In this document: positions 26,701-38,839 of the stretch, piece by piece
Numbering within the stretch: position 1 is the stretch's first letter
Layout: each line of letters starts with the position of its first letter
DNA from: Bursaphelenchus xylophilus
Lineage: Eukaryota; Nematoda; Chromadorea; Rhabditida; Aphelenchoididae
NCBI GenBank assembly: GCA_904066235.2
Contig: CAJFCV020000001.1
Span: forward strand, 10,659,291-10,723,290
Direction: 5' to 3'
Length of the DNA: 64,000 nt
The notes under the pieces: model-generated
Databases searched by the model: none
Seen by the model: only the letters and a program-made list of their open reading frames with translations
What the model was told of the DNA's origin: nothing
Program-made: the position numbers and the translations under genes

Positions 26701-28940
26701 GTCATCACTAATTCACTTTTTTTTAAACCGGTGTCTAGTATAATATCAGAGTTTTTCGCCCAGTGTCGGCGTAATTTGATTGCAAAAGAGCTGAAACTTG
26801 CCATGCTAAAATCTCAGGCGATTAGCTTTCGAATGGTGTATGTCTTGTCAATTCACTCCGTCATCACTAATTCACTTTTTTTTAAACCGGTGTCTAGTAT
26901 AATATCAGAGTTTTTCGCCCAGTGTCGGCGTAATTTGATTGCAAAAGAGCTGAAACTTGCCATGCTAAAATCTCAGGCGATTAGCTTTCGAATGGTGTAT
27001 GTATTGTCAATTCACTCCGTCATCACTAATTCACTTTTTTTTTAAACCGGTGTCTAGTATAATATCAGAGTTTTTCGCCCAGTGTCGGCGTAATTTGATT
27101 GCAAAAGAGCTGAAACTTGCCATGCTAAAATCTCAGGCGATTAGCTTTCGAATGGTGTATGTCTTGTCAATTCACTCCGTCGTCACTAATTCACTTTTTT
27201 TAAAACCGGTGTCTAGTATAATATCAGAGTTTTTCGCCCAGTGTCGGCGCAATTTGATTCCAAAAAAGCTGAAACTTGCCATGCTAAAATCTCAGGCGAT
27301 TAGCTTTCGAATGGTGTATGTATTGTCAATTCACTCCGTCATCACTAATTCACTTTTTTTAAACCGGTGTCTAGTATAATATCAGAGTTTTTCGCCCAGT
27401 GTCGGCGTAATTTGATTGCAAAAGAGCTGAAACTTGCCATGCTAAAATCTCAGGCGATTAGCTTTCGAATGGTGTATGTCTTGTCAATTCACTCCGTCAT
27501 CACTAATTCACTTTTTTTTAAACCGGTGTCTAGTATAATATCAGAGTTTTTCGCCCAGTGTCGGCGTAATTTGATTGCAAAAGAGCTGAAACTTGCCATG
27601 CTAAAATCTCAGGCGATTAGCTTTCGAATGGTGTATGTATTGTCAATTCACTCCGTCATCACTAATTCACTTTTTTTTAAACCGGTGTCTAGTATAATAT
27701 CAGAGTTTTTCGCCCAGTGTCGGCGTAATTTGATTGCAAAAGAGCTGAAACTTGCCATGCTAAAATCTCAGGCGATTAGCTTTCGAATGGTGTATGTATT
27801 GTCAATTCACTCCGTCATCACTAATTCACTTTTTTTAAACCGGTGTCTAGTATAATATCAGAGTTTTTCGCCCAGTGTCGGCGTAATTTGATTGCAAAAG
27901 AGCTGAAACTTGCCATGCTAAAATCTCAGGCGATTAGCTTTCGAATGGTGTATGTCTTGTCAATTCACTCCGTCATCACTAATTCACTTTTTTTTAAACC
28001 GGTGTCTAGTATAATATCAGAGTTTTTCGCCCAGTGTCGGCGTAATTTGATTGCAAAAGAGCTGAAACTTGCCATGCTAAAATCTCAGGCGATTAGCTTT
28101 CGAATGGTGTATGTCTTGTCAATTCACTCCGTCATCACTAATTCACTTTTTTTTAAACCGGTGTCTAGTATAATATCAGAGTTTTTCGCCCAGTGTCGGC
28201 GTAATTTGATTGCAAAAGAGCTGAAACTTGCCATGCTAAAATCTCAGGCGATTAGCTTTCGAATGGTGTATGTATTGTCAATTCACTCCGTCATCACTAA
28301 TTCACTTTTTTTTAAACCGGTGTCTAGTATAATATCAGAGTTTTTCGCCCAGTGTCGGCGTAATTTGATTGCAAAAGAGCTGAAACTTGCCATGCTAAAA
28401 TCTCAGGCGATTAGCTTTCGAATGGTGTATGTCTTGTCAATTCACTCCGTCATCACTAATTCACTTTTTTTAAACCGGTGTCTAGTATAATATCAGAGTT
28501 TTTCGCCCAGTGTCGGCGTAATTTGATTGCAAAAGAGCTGAAACTTGCCATGCTAAAATCTCAGGCGATTAGCTTTCGAATGGTGTATGTATTGTCAATT
28601 CACTCCGTCATCACTAATTCACTTTTTTTTAAACCGGTGTCTAGTATAATATCAGAGTTTTTCGCCCAGTGTCGGCGTAATTTGATTGCAAAAGAGCTGA
28701 AACTTGCCATGCTAAAATCTCAGGCGATTAGCTTTCGAATGGTGTATGTATTGTCAATTCACTCCGTCATCACTAATTCACTTTTTTTTAAACCGGTGTC
28801 TAGTATAATATCAGAGTTTTTCGCCCAGTGTCGGCGTAATTTGATTGCAAAAGAGCTGAAACTTGCCATGCTAAAATCTCAGGCGATTAGCTTTCGAATG
28901 GTGTATGTCTTGTCAATTCACTCCGTCATCACTAATTCAC

Positions 28941-28955
28941 TTTTTTTTTTTTTTT
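28941..28955 (+). repeat. Truncated-unit junction, T15 fused to AGGCGATTAGC
   Basis: The T-tract of a normal unit is lengthened to 15 T and joined directly to AGGCGATTAGC of a unit. The 92 bp that normally lie between the tract and this point (AAAACCGG to AAATCTC) are missing, leaving a unit of about 75 bp. The same junction recurs at three other sites. Confidence 0.95.
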
Positions 28956-31900
28956 AGGCGATTAGCTTTCGAATGGTGTATGTATTGTCAATTCACTCCG
29001 TCATCACTAATTCACTTTTTTTTAACACCGGTGTCTAGTATAATATAAGAGTTTTTCGCCCAGTGTCGGCGTAATTTGATTGCAAAAGAGCTGAAACTTG
29101 CCATGCTAAAATCTCAGGCGATTAGCTTTCGAATGGTGTATGTCTTGTCAATTCACTCCGTCATCACTAATTCACTTTTTTTAAACCGGTGTCTAGTATA
29201 ATATCAGAGTTTTTCGCCCAGTGTCGGCGTAATTTGATTGCAAAAGAGCTGAAACTTGCCATGCTAAAATCTCAGGCGATTAGCTTTCGAATGGTGTATG
29301 TCTTGTCAATTCACTCCGTCATCACTAATTCACTTTTTTTTAAACCGGTGTCTAGTATAATATCAGAGTTTTTCGCCCAGTGTCGGCGTAATTTGATTGC
29401 AAAAGAGCTGAAACTTGCCATGCTAAAATCTCAGGCGATTAGCTTTCGAATGGTGTATGTGTTGTCAATTCACTCCGTCATCACTAATTCACTTTTTTTA
29501 AAACCGGTGTCTAGTATAATATCAGAGTTTTTCGCCCAGTGTCGGCGTAATTTGATTGCAAAAGAGCTGAAACTTGCCATGCTAAAATCTCAGGCGATTA
29601 GCTTTCGAATGGTGTATGTGTTGTCAATTCACTCCGTCATCACTAATTCACTTTTTTTAAAACCGGTGTCTAGTATAATATCAGAGTTTTTCGCCCAGTG
29701 TCGGCGTAATTTGATTGCAAAAGAGCTGAAACTTGCCATGCTAAAATCTCAGGCGATTAGCTTTCGAATGGTGTATGTCTTGTCAATTCACTCCGTCGTC
29801 ACTAATTCACTTTTTTTAAAACCGGTGTCTAGTATAATATAAGAGTTTTTCGCCCAGTGTCGGCGTAATTTGATTGCAAAAGAGCTGAAACTTGCCATGC
29901 TAAAATCTCAGGCGATTAGCTTTCGAATGGTGTATGTCTTGTCAATTCACTCCGTCATCACTAATTCACTTTTTTTTAAACCGGTGTCTAGTATAATATC
30001 AGAGTTTTTCGCCCAGTGTCGGCGTAATTTGATTGCAAAAGAGCTGAAACTTGCCATGCTAAAATCTCAGGCGATTAGCTTTCGAATGGTGTATGTCTTG
30101 TCAATTCACTCCGTCATCACTAATTCACTTTTTTTTAAACCGGTGTCTAGTATAATATCAGAGTTTTTCGCCCAGTGTCGGCGTAATTTGATTGCAAAAG
30201 AGCTGAAACTTGCCATGCTAAAATCTCAGGCGATTAGCTTTCGAATGGTGTATGTCTTGTCAATTCACTCCGTCATCACTAATTCACTTTTTTTTAAACC
30301 GGTGTCTAGTATAATATCAGAGTTTTTCGCCCAGTGTCGGCGTAATTTGATTGCAAAAGAGCTGAAACTTGCCATGCTAAAATCTCAGGCGATTAGCTTT
30401 CGAATGGTGTATGTCTTGTCAATTCACTCCGTCATCACTAATTCACTTTTTTTAACACCGGTGTCTAGTATAATATAAGAGTTTTTCGCCCAGTGTCGGC
30501 GTAATTTGATTGCAAAAAAGCTGAAACTTGCCATGCTAAAATCTCAGGCGATTAGCTTTCGAATGGTGTATGTGTTGTCAATTCACTCCGTCATCACTAA
30601 TTCACTTTTTTTAAAACCGGTGTCTAGTATAATATCAGAGTTTTTCGCCCAGTGTCGGCGTAATTTGATTGCAAAAGAGCTGAAACTTGCCATGCTAAAA
30701 TCTCAGGCGATTAGCTTTCGAATGGTGTATGTCTTGTCAATTCACTCCGTCGTCACTAATTCACTTTTTTTAAAACCGGTGTCTAGTATAATATAAGAGT
30801 TTTTCGCCCAGTGTCGGCGTAATTTGATTGCAAAAGAGCTGAAACTTGCCATGCTAAAATCTCAGGCGATTAGCTTTCGAATGGTGTATGTCTTGTCAAT
30901 TCACTCCGTCATCACTAATTCACTTTTTTTTAAACCGGTGTCTAGTATAATATCAGAGTTTTTCGCCCAGTGTCGGCGTAATTTGATTGCAAAAGAGCTG
31001 AAACTTGCCATGCTAAAATCTCAGGCGATTAGCTTTCGAATGGTGTATGTCTTGTCAATTCACTCCGTCATCACTAATTCACTTTTTTTTAAACCGGTGT
31101 CTAGTATAATATCAGAGTTTTTCGCCCAGTGTCGGCGTAATTTGATTGCAAAAGAGCTGAAACTTGCCATGCTAAAATCTCAGGCGATTAGCTTTCGAAT
31201 GGTGTATGTCTTGTCAATTCACTCCGTCATCACTAATTCACTTTTTTTTAAACCGGTGTCTAGTATAATATCAGAGTTTTTCGCCCAGTGTCGGCGTAAT
31301 TTGATTGCAAAAGAGCTGAAACTTGCCATGCTAAAATCTCAGGCGATTAGCTTTCGAATGGTGTATGTCTTGTCAATTCACTCCGTCATCACTAATTCAC
31401 TTTTTTTTAAACCGGTGTCTAGTATAATATCAGAGTTTTTCGCCCAGTGTCGGCGTAATTTGATTGCAAAAGAGCTGAAACTTGCCATGCTAAAATCTCA
31501 GGCGATTAGCTTTCGAATGGTGTATGTCTTGTCAATTCACTCCGTCATCACTAATTCACTTTTTTTTAAACCGGTGTCTAGTATAATATCAGAGTTTTTC
31601 GCCCAGTGTCGGCGTAATTTGATTGCAAAAGAGCTGAAACTTGCCATGCTAAAATCTCAGGCGATTAGCTTTCGAATGGTGTATGTCTTGTCAATTTACT
31701 CCGTCATCACTAATTCACTTTTTTTAAACCGGTGTCTAGTATAATATCAGAGTTTTTCGCCCAGTGTCGGCGTAATTTGATTGCAAAAGAGCTGAAACTT
31801 GCCATGCTAAAATCTCAGGCGATTAGCTTTCGAATGGTGTATGTATTGTCAATTCACTCCGTCATCACTAATTCACTTTTTTTTAAACCGGTGTCTAGTA

Positions 31901-32534
31901 TAATATCAGAGTTTTTCGCCCAGTGTCGGCGTAATTTGATTGCAAAAGAGCTGAAACTTGCCATGCTAAAATCTCAGGCGATTAGCTTTCGAATGGTGTA
32001 TGTATTGTCAATTCACTCCGTCATCACTAATTCACTTTTTTTTAAACCGGTGTCTAGTATAATATCAGAGTTTTTCGCCCAGTGTCGGCGTAATTTGATT
32101 CCAAAAAAGCTGAAACTTGCCATGCTAAAATCTCAGGCGATTAGCTTTCGAATGGTGTATGTCTTGTCAATTCACTCCGTCGTCACTAATTCACTTTTTT
32201 TAAAACCGGTGTCTAGTATAATATCAGAGTTTTTCGCCCAGTGTCGGCGTAATTTGATTGCAAAAGAGCTGAAACTTGCCATGCTAAAATCTCAGGCGAT
32301 TAGCTTTCGAATGGTGTATGTCTTGTCAATTCACTCCGTCGTCACTAATTCACTTTTTTTAAAACCGGTGTCTAGTATAATATCAGAGTTTTTCGCCCAG
32401 TGTCGGCGCAATTTGATTCCAAAAAAGCTGAAACTTGCCATGCTAAAATCTCAGGCGATTAGCTTTCGAATGGTGTATGTCTTGTCAATTCACTCCGTCG
32501 TCACTAATTCACTTTTTTTAAAACCGGTGTCTAG

Positions 32535-34720
32535 TATAATATCAGAGTTTTTCGCCCAGTGTCGGCGTAATTTGATTGCAAAAGAGCTGAAACTTGCCAT
32601 GCTAAAATCTCAGGCGATTAGCTTTCGAATGGTGTATGTGTTGTCAATTCACTCCGTCATCACTAATTCACTTTTTTTAAAACCGGTGTCTAGTATAATA
32701 TCAGAGTTTTTCGCCCAGTGTCGGCGTAATTTGATTGCAAAAGAGCTGAAACTTGCCATGCTAAAATCTCAGGCGATTAGCTTTCGAATGGTGTATGTCT
32801 TGTCAATTCACTCCGTCGTCACTAATTCACTTTTTTTAAAACCGGTGTCTAGTATAATATCAGAGTTTTTCGCCCAGTGTCGGCGCAATTTGATTCCAAA
32901 AAAGCTGAAACTTGCCATGCTAAAATCTCAGGCGATTAGCTTTCGAATGGTGTATGTCTTGTCAATTCACTCCGTCGTCACTAATTCACTTTTTTTAAAA
33001 CCGGTGTCTAGTATAATATCAGAGTTTTTCGCCCAGTGTCGGCGCAATTTGATTCCAAAAAAGCTGAAACTTGCCATGCTAAAATCTCAGGCGATTAGCT
33101 TTCGAATGGTGTATGTCTTGTCAATTCACTCCGTCATCACTAATTCACTTTTTTTAAAACCGGTGTCTAGTATAATATCAGAGTTTTTCGCCCAGCGTCG
33201 GCGTAATTTGATTCCAAAAAAGCTGAAACTTGCCATGCTAAAATCTCAGGCGATTAGCTTTCGAATGGTGTATGTATTGTCAATTCACTCCGTCATCACT
33301 AATTCACTTTTTTTAACACCGGTGTCTAGTATAATATAAGAGTTTTTCGCCCAGTGTCGGCGTAATTTGATTGCAAAAAGCTGAAACTTGCCATGCTAAA
33401 ATCTCAGGCAATTAGCTTTCGAATGGTGTATGTCTTGTCAATTCACTCCGTCATCACTAATTCACTTTTTTTAAACCGGTGTCTAGTATAATATCAGAGT
33501 TTTTCGCCCAGTGTCGGCGTAATTTGATTGCAAAAGAGCTGAAACTTGCCATGCTAAAATCTCAGGCGATTAGCTTTCGAATGGTGTATGTATTGTCAAT
33601 TCACTCCGTCATCACTAATTCACTTTTTTTTAACACCGGTGTCTAGTATAATATAAGAGTTTTTCGCCCAGTGTCGGCGTAATTTGATTGCAAAAAAGCT
33701 GAAACTTGCCATGCTAAAATCTCAGGCAATTAGCTTTCGAATGGTGTATGTCTTGTCAATTCACTCCGTCATCACTAATTCACTTTTTTTTAAACCGGTG
33801 TCTAGTATAATATCAGAGTTTTTCGCCCAGTGTCGGCGTAATTTGATTGCAAAAGAGCTGAAACTTGCCATGCTAAAATCTCAGGCGATTAGCTTTCGAA
33901 TGGTGTATGTCTTGTCAATTCACTCCGTCATCACTAATTCACTTTTTTTAAACCGGTGTCTAGTATAATATCAGAGTTTTTCGCCCAGTGTCGGCGTAAT
34001 TTGATTGCAAAAGAGCAGAAACTTGCCATGCTAAAATCTCAGGCGATTAGCTTTCGAATGGTGTATGTCTTGTCAATTCACTCCGTCGTCACTAATTCAC
34101 TTTTTTTAAAACCGGTGTCTAGTATAATATCAGAGTTTTTCGCCCAGTGTCGGCGCAATTTGATTCCAAAAAAGCTGAAACTTGCCATGCTAAAATCTCA
34201 GGCGATTAGCTTTCGAATGGTGTATGTCTTGTCAATTCACTCCGTCGTCACTAATTCACTTTTTTTAAAACCGGTGTCTAGTATAATATCAGAGTTTTTC
34301 GCCCAGTGTCGGCGCAATTTGATTCCAAAAAAGCTGAAACTTGCCATGCTAAAATCTCAGGCGATTAGCTTTCGAATGGTGTATGTCTTGTCAATTCACT
34401 CCGTCATCACTAATTCACTTTTTTTAAAACCGGTGTCTAGTATAATATCAGAGTTTTTCGCCCAGTGTCGGCGTAATTTGATTCCAAAAAAGCTGAAACT
34501 TGCCATGCTAAAATCTCAGGCGATTAGCTTTCGAATGGTGTATGTATTGTCGATTCACTCCGTCATCACTAATTCACTTTTTTTTAACACCGGTGTCTAG
34601 TATAATATAAGAGTTTTTCGCCCAGTGTCGGCGTAATTTGATTGCAAAAAGCTGAAACTTGCCATGCTAAAATCTCAGGCAATTAGCTTTCGAATGGTGT
34701 ATGTCTTGTCAATTCACTCC
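32535..34720 (+). repeat. Duplicated satellite block, copy 2
   Basis: Partner of 24.8-26.7 kb. It contains two extra monomers near 33.35-33.65 kb. Two of its units have lost one A (GCAAAAAGCTG near 33371 and 34645), which is absent from the partner. Confidence 0.8.
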
Positions 34721-34894
34721 GTCATCACTAATTCACTTTTTTTAAACCGGTGTCTAGTATAATATCAGAGTTTTTCGCCCAGTGTCGGCGTAATTTGATT
34801 GCAAAAGAGCTGAAACTTGCCATGCTAAAATCTCAGGCGATTAGCTTTCGAATGGTGTATGTCTTGTCAATTCACTCCGTCATCACTAATTCAC

Positions 34895-34910
34895 TTTTTT
34901 TTTTTTTTTT
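34895..34910 (+). repeat. Truncated-unit junction, T16 fused to AGGCGATTAGC
   Basis: Same breakpoint as the junction at 28941, with a 16-T tract. Confidence 0.95.
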
Positions 34911-35448
34911 AGGCGATTAGCTTTCGAATGGTGTATGTCTTGTCAATTCACTCCGTCATCACTAATTCACTTTTTTTTAAACCGGTGTCTAGTATAATAT
35001 CAGAGTTTTTCGCCCAGTGTCGGCGTAATTTGATTGCAAAAGAGCTGAAACTTGCCATGCTAAAATCTCAGGCGATTAGCTTTCGAATGGTGTATGTCTT
35101 GTCAATTCACTCCGTCATCACTAATTCACTTTTTTTTAAAACCGGTGTCTAGTATAATATCAGAGTTTTTCGCCCAGTGTCGGCGAAATTTGATTCCAAA
35201 AAAGCTGAAACTTGCCATGCTAAAATCTCAGGCGATTAGCTTTCGAATGGTGTATGTATTGTCAATTCACTCCGTCATCACTAATTCACTTTTTTTAAAA
35301 CCGGTGTCTAGTATAATATAAGAGTTTTTCGCCCAGTGTCGGCGTAATTTGATTGCAAAAGAGCTGAAACTTGCCATGCTAAAATCTCAGGCGATTAGCT
35401 TTCGAATGGTGTATGTATTGTCAATTCACTCCGTCATCACTAATTCAC

Positions 35449-35462
35449 TTTTTTTTTTTTTT
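35449..35462 (+). repeat. Truncated-unit junction, T14 fused to AGGCGATTAGC
   Basis: Same breakpoint as at 28941, with a 14-T tract. It lies 554 bp from the preceding junction (three full units plus one truncated unit). Confidence 0.95.
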
Positions 35463-35840
35463 AGGCGATTAGCTTTCGAATGGTGTATGTCTTGTCAATT
35501 CACTCCGTCATCACTAATTCACTTTTTTTTAAACCGGTGTCTAGTATAATATCAGAGTTTTTCGCCCAGTGTCGGCGTAATTTGATTGCAAAAGAGCTGA
35601 AACTTGCCATGCTAAAATCTCAGGCGATTAGCTTTCGAATGGTGTATGTATTGTCAATTCACTCCGTCATCACTAATTCACTTTTTTTTAAACCGGTGTC
35701 TAGTATAATATCAGAGTTTTTCGCCCAGTGTCGGCGTAATTTGATTGCAAAAGAGCTGAAACTTGCCATGCTAAAATCTCAGGCGATTAGCTTTCGAATG
35801 GTGTATGTCTTGTCAATTCACTCCGTCATCACTAATTCAC

Positions 35841-35854
35841 TTTTTTTTTTTTTT
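35841..35854 (+). repeat. Truncated-unit junction, T14 fused to AGGCGATTAGC
   Basis: Same breakpoint as at 28941, with a 14-T tract. It lies 392 bp from the preceding junction (two full units plus one truncated unit). Confidence 0.95.
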
Positions 35855-38839
35855 AGGCGATTAGCTTTCGAATGGTGTATGTCTTGTCAATTCACTCCGT
35901 CATCACTAATTCACTTTTTTTAAACCGGTGTCTAGTATAATATCAGAGTTTTTCGCCCAGTGTCGGCGTAATTTGATTGCAAAAGAGCTGAAACTTGCCA
36001 TGCTAAAATCTCAGGCGATTAGCTTTCGAATGGTGTATGTCTTGTCAATTCACTCCGTCATCACTAATTCACTTTTTTTAAAACCGGTGTCTAGTATAAT
36101 ATCAGAGTTTTTCGCCCAGTGTCGGCGAAATTTGATTCCAAAAAAGCTGAAACTTGCCATGCTAAAATCTCAGGCGATTAGCTTTCGAATGGTGTATGTA
36201 TTGTCAATTCACTCCGTCATCACTAATTCACTTTTTTTAAAACCGGTGTCTAGTATAATATAAGAGTTTTTCGCCCAGTGTCGGCGTAATTTGATTGCAA
36301 AAAAGCTGAAACTTGCCATGCTAAAATCTCAGGCGATTAGCTTTCGAATGGTGTATGTCTTGTCAATTCACTCCATCATCACTAATTCACTTTTTTTTAA
36401 ACCGGTGTCTAGTATAATATCAGAGTTTTTCGCCCAGTGTCGGCGTAATTTGATTGCAAAAGAGCTGAAACTTGCCATGCTAAAATCTCAGGCGATTAGC
36501 TTTCGAATGGTGTATGTCTTGTCAATTCGCTCCATCATCACTAATTCACTTTTTTTAAACCGGTGTCTAGTATAATATCAGAGTTTTTCGCCCAGTGTCG
36601 GCGTAATTTGATTGCAAAAGAGCTGAAACTTGCCATGCTAAAATCTCAGGCGATTAGCTTTCGAATGGTGTATGTCTTGTCAATTCACTCCGTCGTCACT
36701 AATTCACTTTTTTTAAAACCGGTGTCTAGTATAATATCAGAGTTTTTCGCCCAGTGTCGGCGTAATTTGATTGCAAAAGAGCTGAAACTTGCCACGCTAA
36801 AATCTCAGGCGATTAGCTTTCGAATGGTGTATGTGTTGTCAATTCACTCCGTCATCACTAATTCACTTTTTTTAAAACCGGTGTCTAGTATAATATAAGA
36901 GTTTTTCGCCCAGTGTCGGCGCAATTTGATTCCAAAAAAGCTGAAACTTGCCATGCTAAAATCTCAGGCGATTAGCTTTCGAATGGTGTATGTATTGTCA
37001 ATTCACTCCGTCATCACTAATTCACTTTTTTTAAAACCGGTGTCTAGTATAATATAAGAGTTTTTCGCCCAGTGTCGGCGTAATTTGATTGCAAAAAAGC
37101 TGAAACTTGCCATGCTAAAATCTCAGGCGATTAGCTTTCGAATGGTGTATGTCTTGTCAATTCACTCCATCATCACTAATTCACTTTTTTTAAACCGGTG
37201 TCTAGTATAATATCAGAGTTTTTCGCCCAGTGTCGGCGTAATTTGATTGCAAAAGAGCTGAAACTTGCCATGCTAAAATCTCAGGCGATTAGCTTTCGAA
37301 TGGTGTATGTCTTGTCAATTCGCTCCATCATCACTAATTCACTTTTTTTTAAACCGGTGTCTAGTATAATATCAGAGTTTTTCGCCCAGTGTCGGCGTAA
37401 TTTGATTGCAAAAGAGCTGAAACTTGCCATGCTAAAATCTCAGGCGATTAGCTTTCGAATGGTGTATGTCTTGTCAATTCACTCCGTCATCACTAATTCA
37501 CTTTTTTTAAACCGGTGTCTAGTATAATATCAGAGTTTTTCGCCCAGTGTCGGCGTAATTTGATTGCAAAAGAGCTGAAACTTGCCATGCTAAAATCTCA
37601 GGCGATTAGCTTTCGAATGGTGTATGTCTTGTCAATTCACTCCGTCGTCACTAATTCACTTTTTTTAAAACCGGTGTCTAGTATAATATCAGAGTTTTTC
37701 GCCCAGTGTCGGCGTAATTTGATTGCAAAAGAGCTGAAACTTGCCACGCTAAAATCTCAGGCGATTAGCTTTCGAATGGTGTATGTGTTGTCAATTCACT
37801 CCGTCATCACTAATTCACTTTTTTTAAAACCGGTGTCTAGTATAATATCAGAGTTTTTCGCCCAGTGTCGGCGTAATTTGATTGCAAAAGAGCTGAAACT
37901 TGCCACGCTAAAATCTCAGGCGATTAGCTTTCGAATGGTGTATGTGTTGTCAATTCACTCCGTCATCACTAATTCACTTTTTTTAAAACCGGTGTCTAGT
38001 ATAATATCAGAGTTTTTCGCCCAGTGTCGGCGTAATTTGATTGCAAAAGAGCTGAAACTTGCCATGCTAAAATCTCAGGCGATTAGCTTTCGAATGGTGT
38101 ATGTCTTGTCAATTCACTCCGTCGTCACTAATTCACTTTTTTTAAAACCGGTGTCTAGTATAATATAAGAGTTTTTCGCCCAGTGTCGGCGTAATTTGAT
38201 TGCAAAAGAGCTGAAACTTGCCATGCTAAAATCTCAGGCGATTAGCTTTCGAATGGTGTATGTCTTGTCAATTCACTCCATCATCACTAATTCACTTTTT
38301 TTAAACCGGTGTCTAGTATAATATCAGAGTTTTTCGCCCAGTGTCGGCGTAATTTGATTGCAAAAGAGCTGAAACTTGCCATGCTAAAATCTCAGGCGAT
38401 TAGCTTTCGAATGGTGTATGTCTTGTCAATTCACTCCGTCATCACTAATTCACTTTTTTTTAAACCGGTGTCTAGTATAATATCAGAGTTTTTCGCCCAG
38501 TGTCGGCGTAATTTGATTGCAAAAGAGCTGAAACTTGCCACGCTAAAATCTCAGGCGATTAGCTTTCGAATGGTGTATGTCTTGTCAATTCACTCCGTCG
38601 TCACTAATTCACTTTTTTTAAAACCGGTGTCTAGTATAATATCAGAGTTTTTCGCCCAGTGTCGGCGTAATTTGATTGCAAAAGAGCTGAAACTTGCCAT
38701 GCTAAAATCTCAGGCGATTAGCTTTCGAATGGTGTATGTGTTGTCAATTCACTCCGTCATCACTAATTCACTTTTTTTAAAACCGGTGTCTAGTATAATA
38801 TCAGAGTTTTTCGCCCAGTGTCGGCGTAATTTGATTGCA

